Shown here: positions 27,294 to 35,944 of the stretch, piece by piece | Position numbering within the stretch: the first letter of the stretch is position 1 | How the letters are laid out: each line of letters begins with the position of its first letter | Made by a program: the position numbers and the translations under genes | The notes under the pieces: model-generated | The model's database searches: none | Seen by the model: the letters and a program-made list of their open reading frames with translations, nothing else | Told to the model about the DNA's origin: nothing | From: Sphingomonas sp. | GTDB taxonomy: Bacteria; Pseudomonadota; Alphaproteobacteria; Sphingomonadales; Sphingomonadaceae | Direction of reading: 5' to 3' | DNA length: 64,000 nucleotides | Assembly: GCA_017304655.1 (NCBI GenBank) | Contig: JAFKLY010000002.1 | Span: forward strand, 124,001-188,000

Positions 27294-28565
27294 TCAGTAG
27301 CGCGGCTTGGCGGCGCTGAAGGCAGGATCGTAGCGCCTCATCTGGCCCAGGTCATCCCGTGTGCGAATGGCGATGCGGTTAAAGGTGTCGTGGCCCCTGG
27401 CGAGCCGGTCACGGTCCAGCGTCACGCCCAGCCCCGGCGTGTCACCCAGATGCACCGCACCGCCCGTGATGGGCACTTTTCCGGCAGCCACGACTTCGTC
27501 CGCCTCTTCCACCCACGGATAATGGGTGTCGCAGGCATAAGTGAGGTTGGGTGTCGCGGCAGCCAGGTGGCTCATCGCCATCAGGCTGATCCCAAGGTGC
27601 GAGTTCGAGTGCATCGACAGGCCCAGCCCGAAGGTCTGACACATGGCGCCCAGCGTCTGGCTGGCCTTCAGGCCGCCCCAATAATGATGATCGCCCAGGA
27701 CAATCTGCACTGCATCCAGCGCGACCGAGCGCCGCAGGTGATCGAAACAGGTGACAACCATATTCGTCGCCAGCGGCAAGCCCGTGCGGCGGTGGAGTTC
27801 GGCCATCGCGTCCAGTCCATCGACCGGGTCCTCGTAATATTCGATCAGCGGCCCCAGCCGCTCTGCGCAGGTGATGGCCGTCTCCATCGACCACGCGCCG
27901 TTGGGATCGATGCGCAGCGGCAGGCCAGGAAAAGCCCGGGCCAGTTCCTCGATCGCCGCTACTTCGATGTCCGGCGGCAGGGTGCCGGCCTTCAGCTTGA
28001 TCGAACCGAAGCCATACAGATCGATCATCCGCTTGGCCTGCGCCACGATCTGACCGGGAGTCAGCGCCTCGCCCCAGGCATCCGGCAGTTCGTCATCGTC
28101 GATGTGGTGGGCATATTTGAAGAACAGGTAGGCGCTGAACGGCACGGCCTTGCGCACCGCGCCGCCAAGGAGGTCATACAGCGGTACGCCGGCATATTGC
28201 GCCTGGAGGTCCAGCAGCGGAACCTCGAAAGCCGCAATGCAATTGGCGAGGCGTCGCGCGGGATCAGAGCCTGGCGCCAGTTCGGCTCCGGCATCCGGCG
28301 GCGCCAGGCTGGCGACGACCCTGGCGCAAAGAGTGGCCAGCCCGTTGATGTCAAACGGATCGTGGCCGAGCAGATGGGGCGCCAGCGCCGTGAAGGCATT
28401 CAGTGCCGCTGCATCCCCGAAACTTTCACCAAGGCCGGTGCGGCCACAATCGGTTTCCACCTCGATGATCGAGCGCAGCGCATAGGGTTCGTGAATGCCT
28501 GCAGCGTTCAGCAGGGGCGGATCGCGGAAAGCGATCGGGGTTACGCGGACGTGACTGATACGCAT
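27294..28565 (-). CDS. Glucarate dehydratase-like enolase-superfamily enzyme (second copy)
   Basis: A 423-residue dehydratase of the glucarate dehydratase group. KLK (K190, K192), DPNGAW (D220, N222), YYEDP (E245), TNMVVT and MHSNSHLGIS provide a full catalytic set. It is clearly diverged from the gudD at 22194 (different loops, N-terminus MRISHVRVTPIAF). Such homologues can act on glucarate, idarate or another C6 diacid; the exact epimer cannot be read. It lies 13 bases upstream of the LysR gene on the same strand and is divergent from the talarate/galactarate dehydratase. Confidence 0.85.
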   Translation of the reverse strand: MRISHVRVTPIAFRDPPLLNAAGIHEPYALRSIIEVETDCGRTGLGESFGDAAALNAFTALAPHLLGHDPFDINGLATLCARVVASLAPPDAGAELAPGSDPARRLANCIAAFEVPLLDLQAQYAGVPLYDLLGGAVRKAVPFSAYLFFKYAHHIDDDELPDAWGEALTPGQIVAQAKRMIDLYGFGSIKLKAGTLPPDIEVAAIEELARAFPGLPLRIDPNGAWSMETAITCAERLGPLIEYYEDPVDGLDAMAELHRRTGLPLATNMVVTCFDHLRRSVALDAVQIVLGDHHYWGGLKASQTLGAMCQTFGLGLSMHSNSHLGISLMAMSHLAAATPNLTYACDTHYPWVEEADEVVAAGKVPITGGAVHLGDTPGLGVTLDRDRLARGHDTFNRIAIRTRDDLGQMRRYDPAFSAAKPRY

Positions 28566-28626
28566 GAGAGCGCCTCCTCAGCGATACTGATTTACACGCA
28601 ACACCGGTCAGATCATTCCCAATACG

Positions 28627-28640
28627 CTATTGATCGATAG
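28627..28640. promoter_or_regulatory. Candidate regulator palindrome between divergent dehydratase genes
   Basis: CTATTGATCGATAG, nearly self-complementary, located between the minus-strand glucarate-dehydratase-like gene (start 28565) and the talarate/galactarate dehydratase (start 28712). It is the most symmetrical of the ATTGAKCGA sites. Confidence 0.5.
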
Positions 28641-28711
28641 AACTGGCGACCTTGATCCCCAGATGCCCCCGCGCGCAAATTCCGCCAACAGAGTCTGGAG
28701 AGGAACACGCG

Positions 28712-29860
28712 GTGGTGCAGTCACGGATTGTCGACGTCAGGATCAGTCTGGCCAATCTTCCGCTCAGTCAGCCGATCAGCGATGCCAAGGTGCTGACCGG
28801 CAGGCAGAAGCCATTGACGCAAGTGGCTATGCTGTTTGCTGAGATCACCACCGACGACGGCCAGCACGGGATTGGCTTCAGCTATTCCAAGCGCGCCGGC
28901 GGACCGGGCCTCTATGCGCATGCCCGCGAAATCGCCGGTGAGTTGCTTGGCGAAGATTCCAGCGACATTGCAAGGCTTTGGACCAAGCTGTGCTGGGCGG
29001 GCGCATCAGTCGGCCGCGCCGGCTTGTCGACCCAGGCCATCGCGGCGTTTGATGTGGCGTTGTGGGACCTGAAAGCGAAACGCGCCAACCTGTCGCTCGC
29101 CAAGCTGCTCGGCTGCCACCGTGACGGCGTGCCGTGCTACAACACATCGGGCGGCTTCTTGTCGAGCCCGATTGAGGAAGTTCTGGAGAGCGTCGAGCGC
29201 TCGATTGCCAGCGGCATTGGCGGCATCAAGATCAAGGTCGGGCATCCCGATCCGGCTGTCGATCTGGCGCGCCTGAAGGCTGTTCACCGCGCCATCGACG
29301 GTCGCGTGGCACTGATGGTGGACGCCAACCAGCAATGGTCGCGCGCGAACGCACTGCGCATGTGCCGCCAGATGGAAGAATTCGGCCTGGTCTGGATCGA
29401 GGAGCCGCTCGACGCCTATGACGTCGAGGGCCACGCTGCGCTGGCGGCCACCTTCGATACGCCCATCGCGTCGGGCGAGATGCTGGTCAGCGCGGCAGAG
29501 CATTTCGCGATGATCGATGGCAGGGCCGTGGATTTTGCCCAGCCGGATGCGGCACGGGTTGGCGGCATCACGCAATTTCTCCGCGTGACCGCACGGGCAG
29601 CAGAAGCGCATCTCTCGCTCGCGCCCCATTTCGCCATGGAGTTGCACCTGCATCTCTCGGCGGCCTATCCGCACGATGCCTGGGTGGAGCATTTCGACTG
29701 GCTGGACCCGCTATTCAACGAACGGCAGGCCTTGCAGGACGGCCGGATGATGGTCAGCGACCGGCCCGGCCTTGGCATCAGCCTGTCGGACCAGGCACGG
29801 GCGTGGACAGTGGCATCCTGCCGGATCGATGCCAAAGGCCTTTCGGACACCGCGCATTGA
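28712..29860 (+). CDS. L-talarate/galactarate dehydratase
   Basis: Enolase-superfamily dehydratase of about 382 residues converting galactarate and/or L-talarate to 5-keto-4-deoxyglucarate. Catalytic residues are K173 and K175 (KIKVG), D204 and N206 (DANQQW), E230 (WIEEP), E256 (SGEM) and H306 (APHFAME). WIEEPLDAYD, ARVGGIT and APHFAMELHLHL match the Salmonella talarate/galactarate enzyme as I remember it. The start is probably GTG 28712, eight bases after GGAGAGG; the frame is open further upstream. It gives the pathway a second entry point. Confidence 0.87.
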   Translation: MVQSRIVDVRISLANLPLSQPISDAKVLTGRQKPLTQVAMLFAEITTDDGQHGIGFSYSKRAGGPGLYAHAREIAGELLGEDSSDIARLWTKLCWAGASVGRAGLSTQAIAAFDVALWDLKAKRANLSLAKLLGCHRDGVPCYNTSGGFLSSPIEEVLESVERSIASGIGGIKIKVGHPDPAVDLARLKAVHRAIDGRVALMVDANQQWSRANALRMCRQMEEFGLVWIEEPLDAYDVEGHAALAATFDTPIASGEMLVSAAEHFAMIDGRAVDFAQPDAARVGGITQFLRVTARAAEAHLSLAPHFAMELHLHLSAAYPHDAWVEHFDWLDPLFNERQALQDGRMMVSDRPGLGISLSDQARAWTVASCRIDAKGLSDTAH

Positions 29861-29954
29861 TGCGTACCCGGCATGGGTTGATTGAACCAGCGGAATGGAC
29901 GCAGATTCTGACGCGGGCATAACCGTCAAAACGGTGGGTAGAGAGGATACCGGG

Positions 29955-31268
29955 ATGGAACAGGCGCCAAGGATCGGTCGCACGCGCTGGACAGTGCTGG
30001 CCATGCTGTTTGCGGTCACGGTGATCAACTACGCAGATCGCGCCACCCTGTCGCTTGCCGCCCCTTCGCTGTCGAACGATCTGGGCATCGACAAGCTCGA
30101 GCTTGGGATCGTGTTCTCGGCCTTTGGCTGGGCTTATGTGGCTGCACAGATTCCAGGCGGCTGGATGCTGGACCGGTTCGGTGCGGTGCGGGTCTATCTG
30201 AGCGCGATCATGCTCTGGTCGATGTTCACCGCCGCGCAGGGAGCAGTGGTTTGGCTGAGCGGCTCGGCCGCGATCACCGCGCTGTTCGCCTTCCGCTTCA
30301 TGGTAGGACTCGCCGAGGCCCCGTCGTTTCCCGGCAACGCCCGCATCGTTGCTACATGGTTCCCGTCGCGTGAGCGGGGAACGGCATCAGCCATCTTCAA
30401 TTCGGCGCAGTATGCGGCCACCGTAGTCTTCGCCCCTGTCATGGGATTGATCATTTCCGGGTTCGGCTGGCCCTGGGTGTTCGTCTTCATGGGCGTGGCC
30501 GGCCTGATTGCGGCAGGCGTGTGGACCAAGGTCGTCCACGAACCGCGCCACCATCCTCGCGTGAGCGAAGCCGAACTGGCCATGATTGCCGAAGGCGGCG
30601 CACTGGTCGATCCACCGGCAACGGAGGGGCCCCGACCGAAGGACGCCGACATTGGCCGCAAGGTGCGCGTGCTGCTGACCACCCCGACACTGCTTGGCCT
30701 TTACCTCGCGCAATTCTTCATCAATGCGCTGACCTATTTCTTCATCACCTGGTTCCCGGTCTACCTCGTCGAGGAGCGCGGGATGAACGTAATCAATGCC
30801 GGACTGTTCGCCACGGTGCCGGCGGTCTGCGGCTTTATCGGCGGGGTACTGGGCGGGGTATTTTCCGACTGGCTGCTGCGGCGCGGCTTCAGCCTGACGG
30901 CAGCCCGCAAGATCCCGGTGGTCGCCGGCATGCTGCTGGCCCTCACGATCCTTGGCTGCAACTATGCGACAAGCAATATCGTGGTGCTCATCTTCATGAG
31001 CATGGCCTTCTTCGGCAAGGGCATCGGCGCCCTTGGCTGGGCAGTCATGGCCGATGTCGCGCCGCGCGATAGTGCAGGCCTGTCCGGCGGCATCTTCAAC
31101 ATGTTCGGCAACCTCTCGTCGATCGTGACGCCGATCGTCATCGGCTATATCCTGTTTCACACCGGCAGTTTCGACCTGGTTCTCTCGCTGGTTGCCGCCT
31201 GCGCGCTGGCAGCGGCGCTCAGCTACCTGCTTCTGGTCGGCAAGATCCAGCGCATCGGCGCGGACTGA
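29955..31268 (+). CDS. MFS transporter, glucarate/galactarate (GudP/ACS) type
   Basis: A 12-helix transporter of the anion:cation symporter group, 437 residues. INYADRATLSLAAP in helix 1, QIPGGWMLDRFG after helix 2, GLAEAPSFPGNARIVATWFP near helix 4 and FFGKGIGALGWAVMADVAP are typical of hexuronate/glucarate/galactonate MFS proteins. The ATG at 29955 follows a GAGAGG-containing leader. It lies about 95 bases downstream of the talarate/galactarate dehydratase and is the probable inner-membrane importer of the aldarates. Confidence 0.9.
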   Translation: MEQAPRIGRTRWTVLAMLFAVTVINYADRATLSLAAPSLSNDLGIDKLELGIVFSAFGWAYVAAQIPGGWMLDRFGAVRVYLSAIMLWSMFTAAQGAVVWLSGSAAITALFAFRFMVGLAEAPSFPGNARIVATWFPSRERGTASAIFNSAQYAATVVFAPVMGLIISGFGWPWVFVFMGVAGLIAAGVWTKVVHEPRHHPRVSEAELAMIAEGGALVDPPATEGPRPKDADIGRKVRVLLTTPTLLGLYLAQFFINALTYFFITWFPVYLVEERGMNVINAGLFATVPAVCGFIGGVLGGVFSDWLLRRGFSLTAARKIPVVAGMLLALTILGCNYATSNIVVLIFMSMAFFGKGIGALGWAVMADVAPRDSAGLSGGIFNMFGNLSSIVTPIVIGYILFHTGSFDLVLSLVAACALAAALSYLLLVGKIQRIGAD

Positions 31269-31444
31269 TGCAACCCGACGCTGCCGATCGGTTCCTGATC
31301 GGCATTGGTCCATGCGCGCTTGGAAATGGTCTTGGGTGGCGCCCCGCGTCAAGGTGACGCTCGAAATTTTTCGTAATCCCGCAGAGGGCTGCCGATCCTT
31401 CCGGTTGGCGGCTAAAGACCGGGATGCGGTTGGAGGAGAGAGAC

Positions 31445-34375
31445 ATGACCCCATACGCAATCACTTCCTTGTCGACGAAGGCGCTGCTGCGGACCTCGCT
31501 GTGCCTGATGGCCGTTGCCGGCATCACTTTCGCCGCCCCCGTCGCCGCGCAGAATGACGATCAGCGCACCGCCAGTGACGAAGCGATCGTCGTCACGGGC
31601 ACCCGTCTTTCCGCCAGCGGCTTCGATGCGCCTACACCCACGACCGCCGTTTCAGCCGAGCAGCTGCAGCAGGCCGCTCAGCCCAACGTGTATGAAGCGA
31701 TTGCGCAGCTGCCTGCGCTGGCCGGGTCGGTCGGCACCACCAACACACGCAACAACGGCGGCACCAGCTTCGGCAATAACGGCATCTCCTCGCTCAACCT
31801 GCGCGGCCTGGGGCAGAACCGTACGCTGGTCCTGATCGACGGGCAGCGGGTGGTGTCCTCGCACGTCACCGGCCTGACCGATGTCAGCCAGTTCCCCCAA
31901 CTGCTGATCCAGCGGGTCGACGTGGTGACCGGCGGCGCTTCCGCCTCATGGGGCTCCGACGCGGTCGCCGGTGTGGTCAACTTCGTGACCGACACGCGCT
32001 TCGAGGGGATCAAGGGTAACGTGCTGGGCGGCATTTCCACCTATGGCGACGACCAGAGCATTCTTGCTCAAGTCGCCGGTGGCTTCGCGGCGATGGACAA
32101 TCGTCTGCACGTGCAGCTTTCCGCCGAATACTACAATAACAAGGGCGTGCCGGGCGGCGACATCGGTGGCGCCCAACCCAATGGCCGGCCCGATGCCTGG
32201 CGCTCGGGTACCACTTCCTATGGTCTCACCAGCACCCCTGCGGGCTCCCCTCAGAACTTTGCCTGGCCGTATGATGCACAGAACATCACGCTCGGCCGCA
32301 CCGGCCTGATCACCGCCGGACCGCTGCGCGGCATCGGTTTCGGGGCCAACGGCGCAACCTACAATTTCCAGTATGGCACTCCCTGCGTCGCCACGACCTG
32401 CCTTGGCGGTCAGCAGGACAACTTCCTGACCACGATCACCATCGATAACCCGATCACCCGCAAGATCGGCTATGGTCGCATCTCGTACGAGATCGCACCT
32501 GAACTGGAGCTCTTCGGCACTCTGACCGTAGCTCAGGTCAACACGTTCAACAGCCCGCTGGCCTTCCCGCGCAAGCCGGGCAACCTGACGATCAAATGCT
32601 CAAACGCCTTCCTGGCCAACGTGACGCTGCCCAACAGCACGACCACGATCCCGCAAGCGTGCGCCGCCAACAACATCACAACCTTCCTGGTAGGCACGAT
32701 CAACGCCAATTTCCCCTCGCGCGAGCAGATCTACACTGACCGCCAGCAAATCCGCTGGGTCGTCGGTGCGAAGGGCGAATTCGCGATCGGTTCAATGCCG
32801 GTTTCCTACAATGCCTACTTCCAGCGCGGCACGACCAAGGCCAACCTGCAGCTGAAGGGCATTACTCTGAACGGCCACTATAATGCCGCCATCGATACGA
32901 TCGTGCAGGATGGCAGCATTGTCTGTGCCTCGGCAGCGGCACGCTCGGTGGGCTGCCGCCCGGTCAATATCTTCACGAGTGCCCCCGTGAGCGTACCCCA
33001 GTTCCTGTGGATGGCGCCTGACGCCGGGCCTTATCAGCACAACACGTTCAAGCAGGACGCAGCATCCCTCTCATTCAATTTCGAGCCGTTCAGCACCTGG
33101 GCAGGCCCGGTTGCGGTGGCGATGGGTGGGGAATGGCGCAAGGAAAGCTACGTCACGACGGCGGACCCCTATGGAAATGGCTGGACGGGCGACACGCCTG
33201 CCACGGCCGAATATCCTGTCGACCCGACGCTGAGTTCCTCGGGCAACAACTGGTTCGCCGGCAATTTCCGCAACGGTCGCGGTTCGTTCAGCGTCAAGGA
33301 AGCCTTCCTGGAGCTGGGCATTCCGCTCGCAAAGAACAGCTCGATCGGCTCGATCGACCTGAACCTAGGCGGACGGGTGGCCGAGTACAGCACTGCGGGC
33401 AGCGCAACCACCTGGAAAATCGGCGCAACCTGGGCCACGCCGCTTGAAGGCCTGCGCCTGCGCGGCGTGATGTCACGGGACATCCGGGCACCCAACCTGA
33501 ACGAACTGTTCGCGCCGGTCACGGCCGCTTCACAGAACGTCACCAACCGGGCGACCGGGGGCAATGTTCAGGTTCTTGCCACCACGATCGGCAACACCGA
33601 TCTGGTGCCTGAAGTTGCCGACACCTGGCAGCTTGGCGCCGTTTATCAGCCGGAATTCGTGCGAGGCCTCAGCCTGTCGTTCGACTATTATAATATTTCG
33701 CTGGAGAAGGCGATTGCCTCCCTGACCATCCAGCAGATCGTGGACCTGTGCTACAACGGCAACACGGCATATTGCGCATTTGTTGACTTGGACGGAACCT
33801 TCGGCTCCGCGACGAACCCCACCTCGGTGATTCAGAAGCCCTTCAACTTTGCCTCGCTGCGCGCCCGTGGGTTCGATATCGAACTCAGCTACCGCATTCC
33901 TCTGGGCAGCGGCAACCTGACCTTCCGGGCGATCGCTTCGCGGGCGATCGACCTGATCAATGACACCGGCATCGCCGGGCAACAGGTCGCCCAGCTGGCG
34001 GGGAACAACACCGAGCTGGGTGTGGCGCAGGGCGTGCCGCGGTGGAAAGGAATGCTCAGCCAGCAATATAGCAACGATGTCCTTCGCCTGACGCTGACCG
34101 AGCGTTTCGTCAGCTCCGGCTACATCGACCCGGAGGCCATCGTCTGCACCAGCGGCTGCCCGGCAACCACGGTGCAAAACCCGACCTACAATTTCAATCA
34201 CGTCCCGGGCGCGCTCTATGTGGACGTAGGCGGCGGCTACAACCTGACCAAGGAAGTCGAAGTCTACTTCAAGGTCGACAACCTGTTCAACCACCGTGCC
34301 CCGCCGTTTGGCGCCTCGTCGCTCTACGATGTGGTGGGCCGCATGTTCCGGGTTGGCGCGCGGTTCGAATTCTGA
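31445..34375 (+). CDS. TonB-dependent receptor (aldarate cluster)
   Basis: An outer-membrane receptor of 976 residues. The signal peptide ends near PVAAQNDD; TonB-box-like EAIVVTGTRL follows at about 44-53. The plug has LRGLGQNRTLVLIDGQRV and QRVDVVTGGASASWGSDAVAGVVNF. The C-terminal strand ends MFRVGARFEF. Two cysteine pairs in extracellular-loop positions (CVATTCLGG and CTSGCP) are noticeable. The start ATG 31445 follows GGAGAGAG. A strong hairpin terminator follows it. It is probably the outer-membrane uptake gate for the uronate or aldarate substrate or an oligomer carrying it. Confidence 0.92.
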   Translation: MTPYAITSLSTKALLRTSLCLMAVAGITFAAPVAAQNDDQRTASDEAIVVTGTRLSASGFDAPTPTTAVSAEQLQQAAQPNVYEAIAQLPALAGSVGTTNTRNNGGTSFGNNGISSLNLRGLGQNRTLVLIDGQRVVSSHVTGLTDVSQFPQLLIQRVDVVTGGASASWGSDAVAGVVNFVTDTRFEGIKGNVLGGISTYGDDQSILAQVAGGFAAMDNRLHVQLSAEYYNNKGVPGGDIGGAQPNGRPDAWRSGTTSYGLTSTPAGSPQNFAWPYDAQNITLGRTGLITAGPLRGIGFGANGATYNFQYGTPCVATTCLGGQQDNFLTTITIDNPITRKIGYGRISYEIAPELELFGTLTVAQVNTFNSPLAFPRKPGNLTIKCSNAFLANVTLPNSTTTIPQACAANNITTFLVGTINANFPSREQIYTDRQQIRWVVGAKGEFAIGSMPVSYNAYFQRGTTKANLQLKGITLNGHYNAAIDTIVQDGSIVCASAAARSVGCRPVNIFTSAPVSVPQFLWMAPDAGPYQHNTFKQDAASLSFNFEPFSTWAGPVAVAMGGEWRKESYVTTADPYGNGWTGDTPATAEYPVDPTLSSSGNNWFAGNFRNGRGSFSVKEAFLELGIPLAKNSSIGSIDLNLGGRVAEYSTAGSATTWKIGATWATPLEGLRLRGVMSRDIRAPNLNELFAPVTAASQNVTNRATGGNVQVLATTIGNTDLVPEVADTWQLGAVYQPEFVRGLSLSFDYYNISLEKAIASLTIQQIVDLCYNGNTAYCAFVDLDGTFGSATNPTSVIQKPFNFASLRARGFDIELSYRIPLGSGNLTFRAIASRAIDLINDTGIAGQQVAQLAGNNTELGVAQGVPRWKGMLSQQYSNDVLRLTLTERFVSSGYIDPEAIVCTSGCPATTVQNPTYNFNHVPGALYVDVGGGYNLTKEVEVYFKVDNLFNHRAPPFGASSLYDVVGRMFRVGARFEF

Positions 34376-34389
34376 TCCAGAAACACCAA

Positions 34390-34426
34390 CCGCCCCGGCC
34401 AGCGCGCCGGGGCGGCACATTTTTTT
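34390..34426 (+). terminator. Intrinsic terminator after the TonB receptor
   Basis: Perfect 9-bp GC-rich stem CCGCCCCGG (34390-34398) / CCGGGGCGG (34407-34415), 8-base loop, then CACA and seven T residues. Some transcription may still pass on to the MBL-fold gene 30 bases further on, or that gene has its own promoter. Confidence 0.85.
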
Positions 34427-34456
34427 GGCGAGGCTCGGGCACTTCGGGAGAGAGAC

Positions 34457-35485
34457 ATGCGGACAGGACTGATCGGCCTTTGCACCCTGGCCTTGGCTAT
34501 CGGCAGCTGTGTAACAAGCGCACAGGCGCAGTTCGGTGGCGATCCGGCCACCTATCCGGCTCAGACGAAATTCCCCAAGGCCAATGAGGCGGCGGTCTCC
34601 CGCTGGCTTTCTGCCGCACGCAAGGTGGCTGGAACCGATCTGCAACCCGAATTTAACTGGCGCTGCCTCACCAGTCCGCTTGACCGGACAATGGTCGCGG
34701 GCGTCCAGCATGACGGCCTGGTGCAGCCGACGCGCGTGTTCGACCAGCTCTATTCGATCGGCCAAAATGCCGTATCCGCCTGGGTGCTCAAGACGAGCGC
34801 AGGGCTGATCGTGATCGACGCGCTGAACAACCCGGACGAAGCGCGCGAGATCCTGGTGCCAAACCTGGTTGCCATGGGTCTCGACCCAAAGCAGATTCGC
34901 TATGTCATCGTCACGCACGGACATGGTGATCACTGGGGTGGAGCCAAGTATCTGCAGGACACCTATGGGGCGAAAGTCGTGTTGTCCGATGCCGACTGGA
35001 AAATGCTCGAATCGCCTGAACGCGGCGGTGGCCCCGTGGGCAATATGGTTCCGCCCACCCGCAATGTTACGGCGGCGGACGGCGACACGATCACGCTGGG
35101 CGATACGACGGTGCGCCTATACGTCACCCCCGGCCACACACCGGGCACGCTGTCGCTGATCTTCCCGGTCACCTCCAATGGCCAGCGCCACGTGGTGGGC
35201 CTGATGGGCGGGAGCGGCGGCGGGCAGACCGGCCCTGCGGCGCACCAGCAGGTCGCAACGCTGATCCGCTGGCAGCAGCTGACCCGCGCGGCTGGTGTCG
35301 ACGCAGCCATAGCAAATCATCCGGCACACAATGCCGCCAATGAACGTATCGCCCTGCTGCGCAACGCCCAGCCTGGAGACAGCAACCCGTTCGTCTATGG
35401 CGCCGAGCGCTACGGTCGTTTCATGAAGGTGCTGGAGCTCTGCTCGCGGGTGCAGCTGGCGCGGATGGGGGAAACTGGTGACTGA
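34457..35485 (+). CDS. Secreted metallo-beta-lactamase-fold hydrolase (B3-like), copy 2
   Basis: Paralogue of the protein at 20139, 342 residues, with a signal peptide ending near AQAQF and the metal motif HGHGDH within IVTHGHGDHWGG. TPGHTPGTLS and ANHPAHN provide the additional histidines. The two share the VFDQLY-(F/S)-(V/I)-GQNAVSAW segment and the same overall length. It starts with ATG 34457 after GGGAGAGAG. The paralogues stand at opposite ends of the aldarate cluster, which suggests related substrates, for example an ester, lactone or amide of a sugar acid. A beta-lactamase activity is possible but not needed by the context. Confidence 0.8.
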   Translation: MRTGLIGLCTLALAIGSCVTSAQAQFGGDPATYPAQTKFPKANEAAVSRWLSAARKVAGTDLQPEFNWRCLTSPLDRTMVAGVQHDGLVQPTRVFDQLYSIGQNAVSAWVLKTSAGLIVIDALNNPDEAREILVPNLVAMGLDPKQIRYVIVTHGHGDHWGGAKYLQDTYGAKVVLSDADWKMLESPERGGGPVGNMVPPTRNVTAADGDTITLGDTTVRLYVTPGHTPGTLSLIFPVTSNGQRHVVGLMGGSGGGQTGPAAHQQVATLIRWQQLTRAAGVDAAIANHPAHNAANERIALLRNAQPGDSNPFVYGAERYGRFMKVLELCSRVQLARMGETGD

Positions 35486-35529
35486 GACGCCGGCGAGATT
35501 GCTGTGCAAGGCGAAAGCACGAAAAGGCG

Positions 35530-35850
35530 TCACGGCATGACTCGAGAGCCGACGCGGGACCATCCATGACTTCGCCTTCCCAAGCCGCATCGTCATCTTG
35601 GGGACCTGAGTAAACGGCAGTACGCGCGCCTCGTGGACGAATAGCTTTTTGTCAGTAGGTTGGATAAGCGTGAGTTCGGTCCTCATTCGCTTCGCCGACT
35701 GAAGGCATCGCTGATTTACAAGGCGACTAATAACCCTCGGGCCGTTCAGATGCCGCTGGGTCATCCCAGCATCGAGAACACTATCCGGTAGCTGGGTGCC
35801 GATATTGATGATGCGCTGACCCTATGCCGTCGATCAAGGACGGCCGCCAC
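35530..35850 (+). pseudogene. Tyrosine recombinase (integrase) C-terminal relic
   Basis: Pieces of a site-specific recombinase can be read: LESRRGTIHDFAFPSR (35541-35588), then a frameshift, DLSKRQYARLVDE (35603-35641), a TAG, and FGPHSLRRLKASLIYKATN onward from 35675. It holds the catalytic HxxR (H at 35684) and LGH (35756) motifs. The codon for the nucleophilic tyrosine of the expected TVRYLGVD block is TAG at 35789-35791, followed by LGADIDDALT. There are at least three stops and one frameshift, so it is dead. It marks the right edge of the aldarate cluster. Confidence 0.8.
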
Positions 35851-35944
35851 TCACGAACGGAGCAGAGGCGCTGGCGACACAGGCACTGAAAGAGGCGATC
35901 GTCGCGGCGGCGTCGTAGCTATTGATGGCGAGGAAAGCGTCAGC

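Noticed and set aside
29876..29888. GGTT-GATTG-AACC inverted repeat upstream of the aldarate MFS gene
   Set aside because: Only 4-base arms and a poor match to the ATTGAKCGA core; not enough to call a site.
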